Assembly (NCBI RefSeq): GCF_017652985.1
Contig: NZ_JAGGDJ010000036.1
Location: 1-58,260, forward strand
Source of the DNA: Paenibacillus artemisiicola
Lineage (GTDB): Bacteria; Bacillota; Bacilli; Paenibacillales; Paenibacillaceae
Reading direction: 5' to 3'
Length of the DNA: 58,260 nucleotides
Part shown: positions 7,814 through 17,900 of the stretch, piece after piece
Layout: each line of letters starts with the position of its first letter
Numbering within the stretch: position 1 is the stretch's first letter
Program-made: the position numbers and the translations under genes
The notes under the pieces: model-generated
What the model saw: the letters and a program-made list of their open reading frames with translations, nothing else
The model's database searches: none
Told to the model about the DNA's origin: nothing

Positions 7814-8830
7814 CTACAGGCCGACGATCCGCTGAATCATTAGGCTGCGCTTGCAGGAGAGGTCGACGAATTCGCCGCCGATCCGGACGAGCGGCGCCTC
7901 TTCATCGTGCGGATTGATGTAGACGACCTCGCCGATCCGGCCGTCGGTCAAGAGCACCTGCTGCCCGACCAGCCGGGTCGTGACGTTCTCCAGGAACACC
8001 GAGATGATCCCGGGATCCAGTTGACCGAAATAGCTTTCGCGCAGCTGCCGGAGCACCTCGTAGAAGGGCAGCGCTTTATGGTAGGGACGGTCGGACGACA
8101 TCGCATGGAAAATGTCCGCCACCGCCACGATTTTGCTGAACGGGTCGATGTGGTCGGCGGTCAGCTCGAGGGGGTAGCCGGATCCGTCCTCGCGCTCGTG
8201 GTGCTGCAGGGCGGCGAGCGCGGCGCGGTAGCTGACGCCCTCGGTCTTCTTCAGCATCTCGTAGCCAAAGAGCGTGTGCTTCTTGACGAATTCGTACTCG
8301 TCCGGCGTCAGCTTGCCCGGCTTGTTCAGGATGTCGTCCGGGATCTTCACTTTGCCGATATCGTGCAGCGTGGCGGCAACGGTAAGCGCTGTCAAATCCG
8401 CTTCGCCCAAATCCAGCCACCGGCCGATCATCGCGGCGAGGACGCCTACGCCGATGTTGTGCTCGTACGTGTAATCGCCTTGCGCCTTGACCGCTTCGAA
8501 CAGCTCGAACACGTTCGGATGGCTTGCCGCCCGCATGACCGCCGGCGCGACCTCCGCCTGCAGCTCCAGAATCGGCACCCGGCCCGTGCCCCGGGCGTCT
8601 TCGAACAGCGACTTGGCGCGCGCGACGGCGGCGCCGACCGCTTCGCGGGGCGGCACGGCCGTCGGCGTCGCGGGCTCTGCGGGATCGGGCACGACGGATA
8701 CGTCCTCGATTCCGTGCCTCTCGAGCAGCGCCAAATGCTCTTCGCTCAGCCGCACGCCGGCCGGCAGCACGGTCACCCCGAAGGCGTTGACCAGATCGTG
8801 TTTTGCGATTTTCCCCAAATAATGCCGCAT
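7814..8830 (-). CDS. HD-GYP domain cyclic-di-GMP phosphodiesterase-like protein
   Basis: Probable c-di-GMP hydrolase of 338 residues. The N-terminal ~95 residues are a small unassigned domain (LVNAFGVTVLPAGVRLSEEH, then an Ala/Pro linker). The HD-GYP core spans about 120-290: EHNIGVGVLAAMIG, the metal-binding TLHDIGKVKIPDDIL, HTLFGYEML, and the signature HHEREDGSGYP, followed by KIVAVADIFHAM. A C-terminal beta-rich tail (VGQQVLLTDGRIGEVVYI) matches the DUF3391-like/Sm-like tails found in Bacillus relatives. All metal ligands of the HD and GYP motifs look intact. No GGDEF partner is in the window. A perfect 9-bp inverted repeat sits in its upstream region (8898-8937). Confidence 0.93.
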   Translation of the reverse strand: MRHYLGKIAKHDLVNAFGVTVLPAGVRLSEEHLALLERHGIEDVSVVPDPAEPATPTAVPPREAVGAAVARAKSLFEDARGTGRVPILELQAEVAPAVMRAASHPNVFELFEAVKAQGDYTYEHNIGVGVLAAMIGRWLDLGEADLTALTVAATLHDIGKVKIPDDILNKPGKLTPDEYEFVKKHTLFGYEMLKKTEGVSYRAALAALQHHEREDGSGYPLELTADHIDPFSKIVAVADIFHAMSSDRPYHKALPFYEVLRQLRESYFGQLDPGIISVFLENVTTRLVGQQVLLTDGRIGEVVYINPHDEEAPLVRIGGEFVDLSCKRSLMIQRIVGL

Positions 8831-8897
8831 GGCAATGGCGCCTCCACCGAATCGATATTGTCGATCATTTCCAAGGTAAATCTTGGACGATAAGTTT

Positions 8898-8937
8898 ACA
8901 ATACCACGAGATCGCGCCTATTGTCCTATGGTATTGT
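8898..8937. promoter_or_regulatory. Inverted repeat upstream of the HD-GYP gene
   Basis: ACAATACCA (8898-8906) and TGGTATTGT (8929-8937) form a perfect 9-bp inverted repeat with a 22-base spacer, in AT-rich DNA 70-110 bases upstream of the HD-GYP start. It could be a pair of operator half-sites or a looped operator; no regulator is assigned. Confidence 0.45.
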
Positions 8938-9003
8938 TTTACAATTCCGAAACAAAAGGCCTTAAGACCCGTCTCGCAGCGGCGGTCGGAAGGCGTACCA
9001 TGC

Positions 9004-9029
9004 AAAAAAGCCCCCTCGGCGAGAGGGGA
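9004..9029 (-). terminator. Terminator of the ECF sigma gene
   Basis: Minus strand: TCCCCTC loop GAGGGGG followed by CTTTTTTG, 12 bases after the sigma factor stop. Confidence 0.75.
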
Positions 9030-9041
9030 CTTCGGACCTTC

Positions 9042-9620
9042 CTACATGTCGCCCGCCATCAACGCCAGCGTCCAGCGCTCGATCTTGTACGGCTGCGGCT
9101 TGTACTTGCGCCGCACCGGCTTGTTCCGCGCGTAATCGGCGATATCCGGCCGGCCGCGCTTGCGCAGCGCGTTTTTCGAACGGTGCAGCACCATCTTGAC
9201 CGCGGGCACGGTGCACTGCAGCCGGTCCGCGATATCCTGGTACGTGTAATCGAAGACTTCCGCCAGCAGGAGCATCTCCGTTTCGCGTTCGGACAGCAGC
9301 TCCGTCAGCCACTCCACCATCCCCCGCACGGACGCGTAATCGGGGTCGTGATGCGGCTGCTGCATCGCCTCTTCGATCGGAACGGTCAAGCCGCGGCGCC
9401 TGCGGTGCGCGTCGATCTGCAAATTGCGGGCGATCTTGTATAACAACGAACGCGGGTGACGCAGCCTCCCCGTATCCCGGTACTGCTTGAACGCCCGAAG
9501 CAGCGACTCCTGCATCAAATCCTCCGCCTCCCATTTCGAAGACGTCAAATAGCTGCAATACGCCCGCACGTGCTTCAGGTGCGGCCTCACGGCTTCTTCG
9601 AACTCGGTCCACGGCTGCAT
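9042..9620 (-). CDS. ECF-type RNA polymerase sigma factor
   Basis: Group 4 sigma factor of 192 residues. Region 2 (residues ~10-80) holds YLTSSKWEAEDLMQESLLRAF and SLLYKIARNLQIDAHRRRR; region 4 (~105-160) holds LLSERETEMLLLAEVFDY and the helix-turn-helix TYQDIADRLQCTVPAVKMVL. A basic tail of about 35 residues (RRKYKPQPYKIERW) follows. AAGGGGG precedes ATG 9620. No anti-sigma factor (zinc or membrane type) is adjacent: the gene is flanked by terminators on both sides, so its control is either through the tail, transcription, or a distant partner. The stalk-domain gene upstream is transcribed separately. Confidence 0.92.
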   Translation of the reverse strand: MQPWTEFEEAVRPHLKHVRAYCSYLTSSKWEAEDLMQESLLRAFKQYRDTGRLRHPRSLLYKIARNLQIDAHRRRRGLTVPIEEAMQQPHHDPDYASVRGMVEWLTELLSERETEMLLLAEVFDYTYQDIADRLQCTVPAVKMVLHRSKNALRKRGRPDIADYARNKPVRRKYKPQPYKIERWTLALMAGDM

Positions 9621-9721
9621 GCTTTCGCCCCCTTGCTTGTAATGATGTTCGGCTTATCCAGCTCTAAGTCTAGCAGGCCATTATGAACCTCATGTGAAAA
9701 AAGGGAGCCGAAAGGCGCTTC

Positions 9722-9757
9722 AAAAAACCTCATGCCCGCCTGGCGGCGGACATGAGG
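9722..9757 (-). terminator. Terminator of the secreted stalk-domain gene
   Basis: Minus strand: CCTCATGTCCGCC loop GGCGGGCATGAGG followed by TTTTTTG. Confidence 0.85.
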
Positions 9758-9796
9758 CTGCGTCGGGCATGGCGCGCGGGTCGCCGGCACGTCTGC

Positions 9797-11020
9797 CTAT
9801 TCGTCGATCGTATCGAAGGACAACTCGTTGGCGTTGGAGCCCGGCGTCACGTACCATTTGCCGTCTTTCTTCTCCATGCCGTAGAGCGTCACGGTCTTCA
9901 CGGCGAAGTTATCTTCCGTCGTGCCGTCCTTCGCGGTCATATCGTAGCGGAAGGCCACGAGCACGAGCGCATGGTCCGCGTCCAGCTCGACGACGGCGCT
10001 GCGCGTAACGGCCGCCTTCAGCGCGTAGTCGGGATCCGAGATCAAGCCCTCCACTTCGCCGGCGTCGTCTTCGATGCCTTCGTCGCCCGGCAGCAGCGTC
10101 GCTTTATACGCGTTGAGATCGGCTGCGTTGATGGCCGCCGTCTGCGCGTTCACCAGGTCGTTCAACGCGGTCTTGTCCGCGTCGGGCGCTTGAATTTCCT
10201 GCGCCCAGAGACTGTTCTCGTCGAGCACCGTCGACGAATCCCAGTCGACCAGGTAAATCGCCCACTTGCCGTTCGCCTCGCGGTGCAGCGTGTAATAGAT
10301 TTCGTACTCCATGTTCGGGAAGAAGCCGTCGCCGCTCACCTTCGTCGCGTCCTCTACCGTGTACACGACCGCCTCCGAAGGCGAGTACGAATCGAGCGCC
10401 ATGTCCACGAAATCCGTCTTGCTATGAATCTTCGCGAACTGCTCGCGAATGCTGTCCGAGAGCGCGTCCTTCAGCGGGGATTGGGAATGGAACAGCGCCA
10501 GGTACGCGTCCGCGTCCTGCTTGTCCTCGGCGGCCGCCAGCCCTCTCACCGCGGCGAACGCTTCTTCCTGCTGCGCGGCGGTCGGCTTCTTGTCCGCGAT
10601 CGTGACGATCTTCTTGACGCCGTCCCATGCGACGTCCTTGTCCGACAGCGTCGCGATGAAGCGGACGCCGACCATCGTCCGGCCGTTCAGCAGCTTCATC
10701 TCGCCGTTGACCGGCACCTTGGCGCCGTCCACGAGCGCCGTCGTGCCCGTCGGCGTCATCTGGATCGTGCGGGCGTCCGATTTCGCCTTGATCGTTTTGG
10801 TCGAGGCGTTGTAATCGATGGCATATCCGAGCTTCGCGAAGAGCGTGCGGAACTCCACGAAGGTTTTGCCGTTCAGCAGTACGGGCGGCGCCGGGAAGAT
10901 GACCCATTCCCCGTTCAATTTGACCTTGATGTTCGTCGGCGCGGTTGCCGCGGAAGCCGTTCCGGCGAATGCCGCGAGCGCGATCATAAGGGATAATGCC
11001 AGTCCAAGCCAACGTTTCAT
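9797..11020 (-). CDS. Secreted copper-amine-oxidase-N-domain ('stalk') protein with NTF2-like repeats
   Basis: Exported protein of 407 residues. Signal peptide MKRWLGLALSLMIALAAFAG with cleavage likely after ASA (about residue 24). Residues ~30-145 form the copper amine oxidase N-terminal-like domain common in Paenibacillaceae surface proteins (PPVLLNGKTFVEFRTLFAKLG, then NGRTMVGVRFIATLSDKDVAWDGVKKIVTI). The remainder looks like two SnoaL/NTF2-like repeats, each opening with a helix of similar pattern (AVRGLAAAEDKQDADAYLALF and LVNAQTAAINAADLNAYKATL) and ending in a strand-rich part. No enzyme motif is seen; an extracellular binding or scaffold role is inferred. It has its own strong terminator. 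Confidence 0.85.
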   Translation of the reverse strand: MKRWLGLALSLMIALAAFAGTASAATAPTNIKVKLNGEWVIFPAPPVLLNGKTFVEFRTLFAKLGYAIDYNASTKTIKAKSDARTIQMTPTGTTALVDGAKVPVNGEMKLLNGRTMVGVRFIATLSDKDVAWDGVKKIVTIADKKPTAAQQEEAFAAVRGLAAAEDKQDADAYLALFHSQSPLKDALSDSIREQFAKIHSKTDFVDMALDSYSPSEAVVYTVEDATKVSGDGFFPNMEYEIYYTLHREANGKWAIYLVDWDSSTVLDENSLWAQEIQAPDADKTALNDLVNAQTAAINAADLNAYKATLLPGDEGIEDDAGEVEGLISDPDYALKAAVTRSAVVELDADHALVLVAFRYDMTAKDGTTEDNFAVKTVTLYGMEKKDGKWYVTPGSNANELSFDTIDE

Positions 11021-11134
11021 AGTAAACCTCTCTCTCTTCTAATGACAAATCATAGTTGAATCTACCTTAGCGTACTTGATCTTACAGGCATTGGCAATAC
11101 GCCAATAGTTGCAAGCCGCGCGGCCGCACGGCCG

Positions 11135-11749
11135 TTACCGCCGCGCCCGCGCCCAGCGCCGGAACAGCCGGACGCACAGCGTCACCCAGCAGGCGCTGAC
11201 CCAGTAGCCCGCCAGAATATCCGTCGGATAGTGCACGCCGAGATAGACGCGGCTCAGGCCGATGCTCGCGATCATGATGCCGCTGAAGACGAGCAGCGCC
11301 GCGCGCCAGCCGCGGTTCGGCAGATGGCGCCACAGCAGGTAGGTCGCGAGGAAGTAGAACGTGAACGCCGCCATGGAATGGCCGCTCGGAAAGCCGTAGC
11401 CCTGCTCCTCGACGATCCGGTGAATGTCCGGGCGGGCCCGCTTGTAGATCGGCTTCAGCGCGTCGTTCAGCAGCGTCGAGCCAAGCATGCCGCCGATGAG
11501 CAGCACGAGCTCCTTGCGGTGCCGGAGCACGACGGCCAGGAAGACCGCGAGGACGAGCACCGCCGGGATGACGACGCTCGACGAGCCGATCTTGCCCAGC
11601 GTCTTGGCGACGGACGTCAGCGCGTCGCTCTCCCAGCCCTGGACCGTGCGGATGATCGAGGTATCGAACTGTTCGAGCTTGTTGCGCGACACGAGCATCG
11701 CCAAGCCTTGAAAGCCCGCTGCGGCAAGGATAAGCAAGATAATCCACAT
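11135..11749 (-). CDS. PAP2-family membrane phosphatase
   Basis: Lipid phosphatase-like membrane protein, 204 residues. The three acid-phosphatase motifs are present: KPIYKRARPDIHR (K-x6-RP), PSGHSM, and SRVYLGVHYPTD with the catalytic histidines. Five to six hydrophobic helices surround them. Relatives (BcrC/YodM/YwoA type) dephosphorylate undecaprenyl diphosphate or phosphatidylglycerol phosphate; which one cannot be decided here. The N-terminus (MWIILLILAAAGFQGLAMLV) is a membrane anchor. The gene is alone, with no cotranscribed partner in the same direction. Confidence 0.92.
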   Translation of the reverse strand: MWIILLILAAAGFQGLAMLVSRNKLEQFDTSIIRTVQGWESDALTSVAKTLGKIGSSSVVIPAVLVLAVFLAVVLRHRKELVLLIGGMLGSTLLNDALKPIYKRARPDIHRIVEEQGYGFPSGHSMAAFTFYFLATYLLWRHLPNRGWRAALLVFSGIMIASIGLSRVYLGVHYPTDILAGYWVSACWVTLCVRLFRRWARARR

Positions 11750-11845
11750 CGTGAAGCAGCCTCCGTTTTTAGCATGATTCGTCTATTATAGCGGCTGCCG
11801 GGGACTGCCGGCTACGGTTAATTTCCCGCAAAGCAGGGCGGGAAA

Positions 11846-11884
11846 AGCAAAATGCCGGGAAGTCTCGTGGACTTCCCGGCATTT
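11846..11884 (-). terminator. Terminator of the giant SLH protein gene
   Basis: Perfect 14-bp stem (11850-11863 with 11871-11884) and a TTTTG tract on the minus strand. Confidence 0.85.
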
Positions 11885-11948
11885 CGCGGACGGGCAGGGG
11901 CCTCTGCCCTTGACCGTCCGGTTTGCGCTTCGCGCCGAACGGATCGGC

Positions 11949-14900
11949 TTACAGGCTGCCGTTCTTCTGCAGCAGCAGATAGAGACGGTAAATCATTTGC
12001 GCGGTTTCCGCCCTCGTCGCCTGGCCCGTCGGGTTCAGCGCCGAGCCGCTGCCTTGGACGACGCCCGCTTTCACCATGTCCGCCGCGGCGTCGACCGCGT
12101 ACGGCGCCAGCTTCGACGTATCCTTGAAGCCGCTCAGATCCGCCGGCGCGCCGCTCAGCTCCAGCTTGCCGGTCACGTCCATCGCCCGGCTCATGAGCAC
12201 CATCATGTCCTGACGCGAGATGAAATCGCGCGGGTTGAACTTGTTGTCGCCCGTGCCGTTCGCGATGCCGAGCGCTTTGACGATCCCAAGCGCCTTATAG
12301 TAGTAGTCGTTCGCGCTCACGTCGCTGAAGTTGGATGTCGCATCCGCCTTCAGGTCCAGCATCCGGACGAGCATCTCCATGAAGTCGGCGCGCGTAATGC
12401 GTTTGCCCGGCTCGAAGGTCGCGGACGACGTGCCGTTGATGATGCCCTTGTCGGCCAGCACCGCGATCGCGTCCTTCGCCCAATCGTAATGGGCATCGAC
12501 GTCCTTGAACGGGTTGGCCGGAATGACCGGGGTGCCGCCGTTGCCGTTGTTGCCGTTGTTGCCATTGTTGCCGTTGTTGCCATTGTTGCCGTTGTTGCCG
12601 TTGTTGCCGTTGCCCGGATTCGCCGCAGTCGTTTCGCTCGACGTGAAGCTCCAAACATCGGAGCGCGTCAGACCGCTGTATGCATCCTTCGCCACGGCGT
12701 ACCACTGATAGTAATTATCCTTCGTTACGCCGTTCCACGTTACGGAAGCCGTGCTGCCGCTTGCGACGTTCTCCAGCTTGCCGATCGATTGATCCGTGTA
12801 TACCTTGACGCCAAAGTAATCCGTCGCGACCTGCTTGTGCATCGGCTGCAGATCGACGTCCAGGTCGAACTCGTCCTTGCCCGGATACGTGGTCGGGTCA
12901 TAGTAGTTGTAGTCGTCCAGGTACGGCGAGTACGTCTTCACGTGAATCTGGTTGTTCTTCGTATCGAACTGGAGCAGACGGATGTAACCGAGTCCGCCCT
13001 TCTCCGCGCCTTGGTAGTCGGCCAGCAGCTGGTATACCTTGCGGTCCGTCACGCCGTCTCCGTTGTCGTCGATTTCGTCTACCAGTTTCTCGGCATCGTG
13101 ATAGTGGCCGCACAGTACCGCGATGACGTTCTTGTTCGGCACGACGACGCGTTCGTGGATTTTCTCCGAGATCGGCGCGCGGTTATCGGATACGAGCAGA
13201 TACTCGTGGAAGTCGAGAATCGCCTTGCGGTCCGGGTACGCCTTGACCACGTCGTCCATCCATTGGATGTCCTCATCGCGGATATCCCAGCCCATGTAAA
13301 TCACGATAAAGTCATTGCCGCCGGCCGAGATCAAATCGTAGTGGCCGCGGTTATTCTCGTAGGAACCGCCGTAGGTCGGCTGCTTCTTGAAGCGGTCCTC
13401 GCCGAAGTATTGATAGAATTTCGTGTAGTCGGCGAATTGATGGGATACGTCATGGTTGCCCGCAAGCACGCCGTAAGGCACGTTCGCATCCTCGAGGACC
13501 TTCATGTCCTTGTCGGCTTCTTGCCACTGGTATTCCTTGTCCGCCTCGTCGACGATATCGCCGGTGTGGATGACGTACTTGATGTTCATGTCGTCCTTGT
13601 GATCGACGATCCACTGTACGTTGCCCTCATAAATCTCCGGATAACTCTCGGAGTAGTACTGGGTGTCGGACATCCAGACGAAGCTGAAATCATAATCGTC
13701 CTGCTTCACCGGCAGCTCGTCCTGCACCATGACATGAATCGTGCCGTCTATGGCGTAATCGCCGGCTTTCACTTCCGAGGACAGCGTGAACTCTTCGTTG
13801 CCCGCGACCTTGCTGTCCAGCATCTTCCACGCCTTGTCCGCGGCGCTCCACGCGTACAGGCTGACTTTACGGCCCTCCAGCGACTTGCCCTTCCAATCGA
13901 TTTCCACACTGTCCGTGGCCTTGACGGACTTATCGAGGTTCACCTCGAAGCGGTGGTACGGGAATTTCTCGTCGGAATTATTCACCAGGAATTGACCGTC
14001 ATCCTTGCTGATCAAGCCGTAATCTTCATCCGTGAACGCCGTCTCGCCATCCGGCTTCAGCGTCTTCGGCGGCTCGACGTCCGACGCGTTCTCGAAGGCC
14101 GAGAAGCCCGCGCGATGGTCGGCGTCGAACAGATAGCCTTTCAGGAAGTCGACGTTCATGGCGTCATTCGACGGATCCGTCACGTTCACGGACAGGTTCG
14201 GCGCTCCGTTCTCTCCATCCGCCGGCGAGACCAGCTCGGGCTTCAGCGGGTTCTCGTCCGGCACGTCGAACGCAATCGTCTTTTCGACTTTGTTCCCGAC
14301 GTTGTCCTCGGCACTGATGACGAGCTTATGCTCGCCGGGGGTCAGCTTCCCGGAAGACGTCGCGTACGGCAGCGCGATCTCTTTGCCGTCCAGCGTCGTC
14401 TTGGACGACTTGACGCCCGATACGGCATCCGTAATCCCCGCGTTAATCGAGAATGCGCCGCGGTACGTCTTGCCGTCTTCCAGGCTCGGCGTGATGGCCG
14501 GCGCGGTGTTGTCGACCTTGATCGTCGCCTTCACCTGCTCGTGCGCGGCGTTCTCCACCGTGACGGTATGCTCGCCGTCCGCCAGCTTGGTCGTATCCAG
14601 ATCGTACGCCTGCGATTTCAGATCGCTTGCCGCGAGCGGAAGCTTGAAGTCCACGACCGGATTTTTGCCCGCGCTGTCGCCCATTTTGATTTCCGTCGCC
14701 GGATTCGCGCGGTCCTTATCGTAGATCACGGTGCCGTCGGCCAGCACGAGGCGGACGTTCTTGACCGTGAAATCGTCTTTGTTCTCTTCCGGACGATCGT
14801 CGAACGGCGAAGACTTCGTGCCCGCCCGAATCGAGAGGACGTTATCGCCTTCCGTCAGCCGGCTCGCTTCGATCGGCACGGTCAGCGTCTGGTACGTGTT

Positions 14901-17900
14901 GATCGGATCCATGAACGTGTACAGAATCTCTTGGCCCATCGTCACGCCGTTCTTGAAGTAATAGTTGACCGAGTTCGCTTCGAACGCGAAGGACGGATCC
15001 TTCTCGAGCGCATGGTACGTATCCGTCGTCTGCGCCTTGCCGTCGATGCTCAGCTGCAGCGTGTCCGGAGCGGCGCTCTCCGCCGTTCCCTTCACGGCCT
15101 TCGTGCCGCCGATAATATCGCCGTTCTTCAGGTTCAAGCGAAGCGGGGAGCGGTCCGGGCCGCCGGTAATCGCGACCGTGGCCGGATCCGTCGTCACGGT
15201 ATTCGTGCCGTCGGACACTTGGAAATAGTATTGCAGCGCCGTCTTGCCGATCAAGTCCGGCGAATACAGCTTGAAGTGGTACAGCGCGTCGTTATAGTCG
15301 CGATACAGATACCGGCTCGCGTACCCGGCGTCCTTGTTCGTCTTGTAGAACAGCTTCACGGACTTCACGCTCAGATCGTCCTGCGCGTACGCTTCGATCG
15401 CCAGGTCCTTGGACTGGTCGATGCTCGTCACGCCCGTCAGATCGGTCACCGTCGGCTCCGCTTGATCGGCCGGCGTCGCGACCGGGATCGCCGGAACTTG
15501 CTCCGGGGTTACGCTGCCCGGCGTCGGCGTGGCGGTGCCGGCGCTCAGCTTGATCATCGTCGAGCTGCCGTTGGTCGGATAGCCGAAGACGATCGCCTTG
15601 TCCGTCGCCGTTTCCGTGACGGAACCTTCATAATAGGCGGCGGACACGTCCGCGTGCGTGTTCGTGCCGATGACGAGTCCCCGTTTGCCGGAGTTGGCCA
15701 TGCCGTCGGAATGGATTTTGAAAATGTCTTTGTTCTCCGTCAGGTTGGCATGGTAGAAGCCGTTGAAATCGGCCACCGTTTTGGTGCCGTTGGCCGCGTT
15801 GATGATCCAGAACACGACCGTCTTGCCCGGCTCGATCATGACGTCCTCGCTCGGGCTTTCGAACGGCCAGACGAGGTCGGCGTCCGGACCCGAGTCCGTG
15901 TACCGGTAGTACAGCTTGTAATCCTTCAGGTTGACGGCCTTGTCGGTGTTGTTGTACAGCTCCACGAACTCGTAGCCGTCCGAGCTGCCGACGTTCGTGC
16001 TGTTTGGCACGAGCTCCGTTACGAGCAGCGGCGGAACCTTCTGCGGATCGAAATCCGGCACGTTCACGTCGACGGTATAGGTATCCGTCTTGACCGTGTT
16101 CTTCGCGTCCTTGACTTCGATGTAATAGTCGAATTTCGCTTCCTTCAGCTCGCCGCGCGGAATGTCCGCCAGATACGTATGGCCGGACGTGACCGTCATC
16201 GGCATGGACGAATACGTCGTTTGCGACTGCGTTTTGTAATACACCGTCGCCGACACGGGGTCGAAATCGCCGTTATCGCTTTCTTTGTTCGTGATGTCCG
16301 CGGTGATCTGCAGGTTGACGTTCGTCTCCGCGCGCGTCACCGGCGTATGCGCGATGACCGGCGGCTCGTTCGTGCCTTCTTCCGGGAGGGAAACCGGCTG
16401 CTTCGGAACTTGAGTCAGGCTGACCTCGCCCGGCGACGCGGCAGTGTCGCCCGCCGAACCGAACAGCATGGCCGTCGTGCCGTCGTCCGGATACTTGTAT
16501 TGGATCGGCTTGTCTTCGATGTTGCTCACTTGGCCTTCATAGTGGGCCGATACGATCTCCTGGTTCGCGGAATTGCGGAACACGATGCTTCTAGCGCCGC
16601 CATTCGCCATGCCGTCATTGGCTATTTTGAACAGGTTTTGACCTAGCTTTAAACTTGTGCCGAAGTGGTCGTTGAACGCCTGCTCGGTCAAATCCTTGCT
16701 GGAGGCGTTGGCGATCCAAAGGACGGCCGATTGCTGGGACGGAATGATGACGTCGCCTGTAGCCCACTGGGTTTCCTTGGTCTGGTTCGTGTACAGATAG
16801 ATCAGCTTGTAATCGTTCAAGTTAATCTCGCGGTTCGAATTGTTGTAGACCTCGATGAATTCGTATCCGTCCAGGGAGTCGCCTCCCGTCGGCTGCACGT
16901 TCGCCGAGTTCGGGTTCAGCTCCGTGACGAGCAGCGCCGGCACGTAGTTGTAGTTCATGCTCGCGCGGACGTTAACCGTGTACACTTCCGTATCCTTGGA
17001 ACCCGTACCGTCGGCCGCTTCGATGTAATATTGCAGCTTGCTCTCGGTGAGCTTCTCCTTCGGAATCGCCGCTTCGTACGCGAACTCGTCGGCCGTCGAA
17101 CGGTCCTCGTTCTTCGTCATCGGCAGCGCCGTGTACGTCGTTTCCGAGTTCAGCTTGTAGTAGACCGTCGCGCCGACTTTCGCCGCGTCCGCGCCGTTCG
17201 GGGACAGCTTCGCCATCAGCTCCAGGTCGCTGTCGTCGATCGCGTCCGTCACCGGCGTATGCGCGATCGTGACCGGCGTCTGCGGCAGCTGCGGTTCTTG
17301 GTTGCCGTCGTCCGGCGTCTGCGTCGGCACGAGGACGCTCTCCGCGGTACCCGGGGTGGCGGCGTGTACGCCTGTCGCATACTCGCCATCCGTCACCATG
17401 TTCATCTTGGTGCTGCCGTCGATCGGGTAAGAATAGAAGATGCCTTTGTCCTTCACGGTCTGGGCATCGTTTTGATAAGAAGCGGACACGACTATGTTGC
17501 CGTTCTTGTCCTTGATATTCAGGTCGCGCGGTTGACTGTTATGCATACCGCCGCCACCGGCCAACCGAAAGAGATTGCTGCCTTCGACAAGCTTCCCGCC
17601 ATCAACCAATTTGTAATTAGCGTTAAAATCATCAGCAGACATCTTCGTGTTGGCCTCGTTCATTACCCAAAACACGATCGAACCTTTAGCCGGAATAATC
17701 GGGTTATCGCCGGCTCTAACCAGCCCCCAAGTGGCATCCACATCTTGATGGGTACCATCCAAGTAATGGTAGTCGATGCTGTAATTATCAAAAAACGTAA
17801 CCGGTGAATTTGAATTGTTATAGACTTCAATAAATTCAAAAGCATCCTTTGCATCCGTAATATCCGGTACGTTCGAACTATCCGGCACAAGCTCCGTAAT

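Noticed and set aside
11910..16646. 1578-codon open frame on the plus strand opposite the giant SLH protein gene
   Set aside because: No ribosome site, Arg/Val/His-rich composition from antisense GC-rich codons, and the opposite strand encodes recognisable domains throughout.
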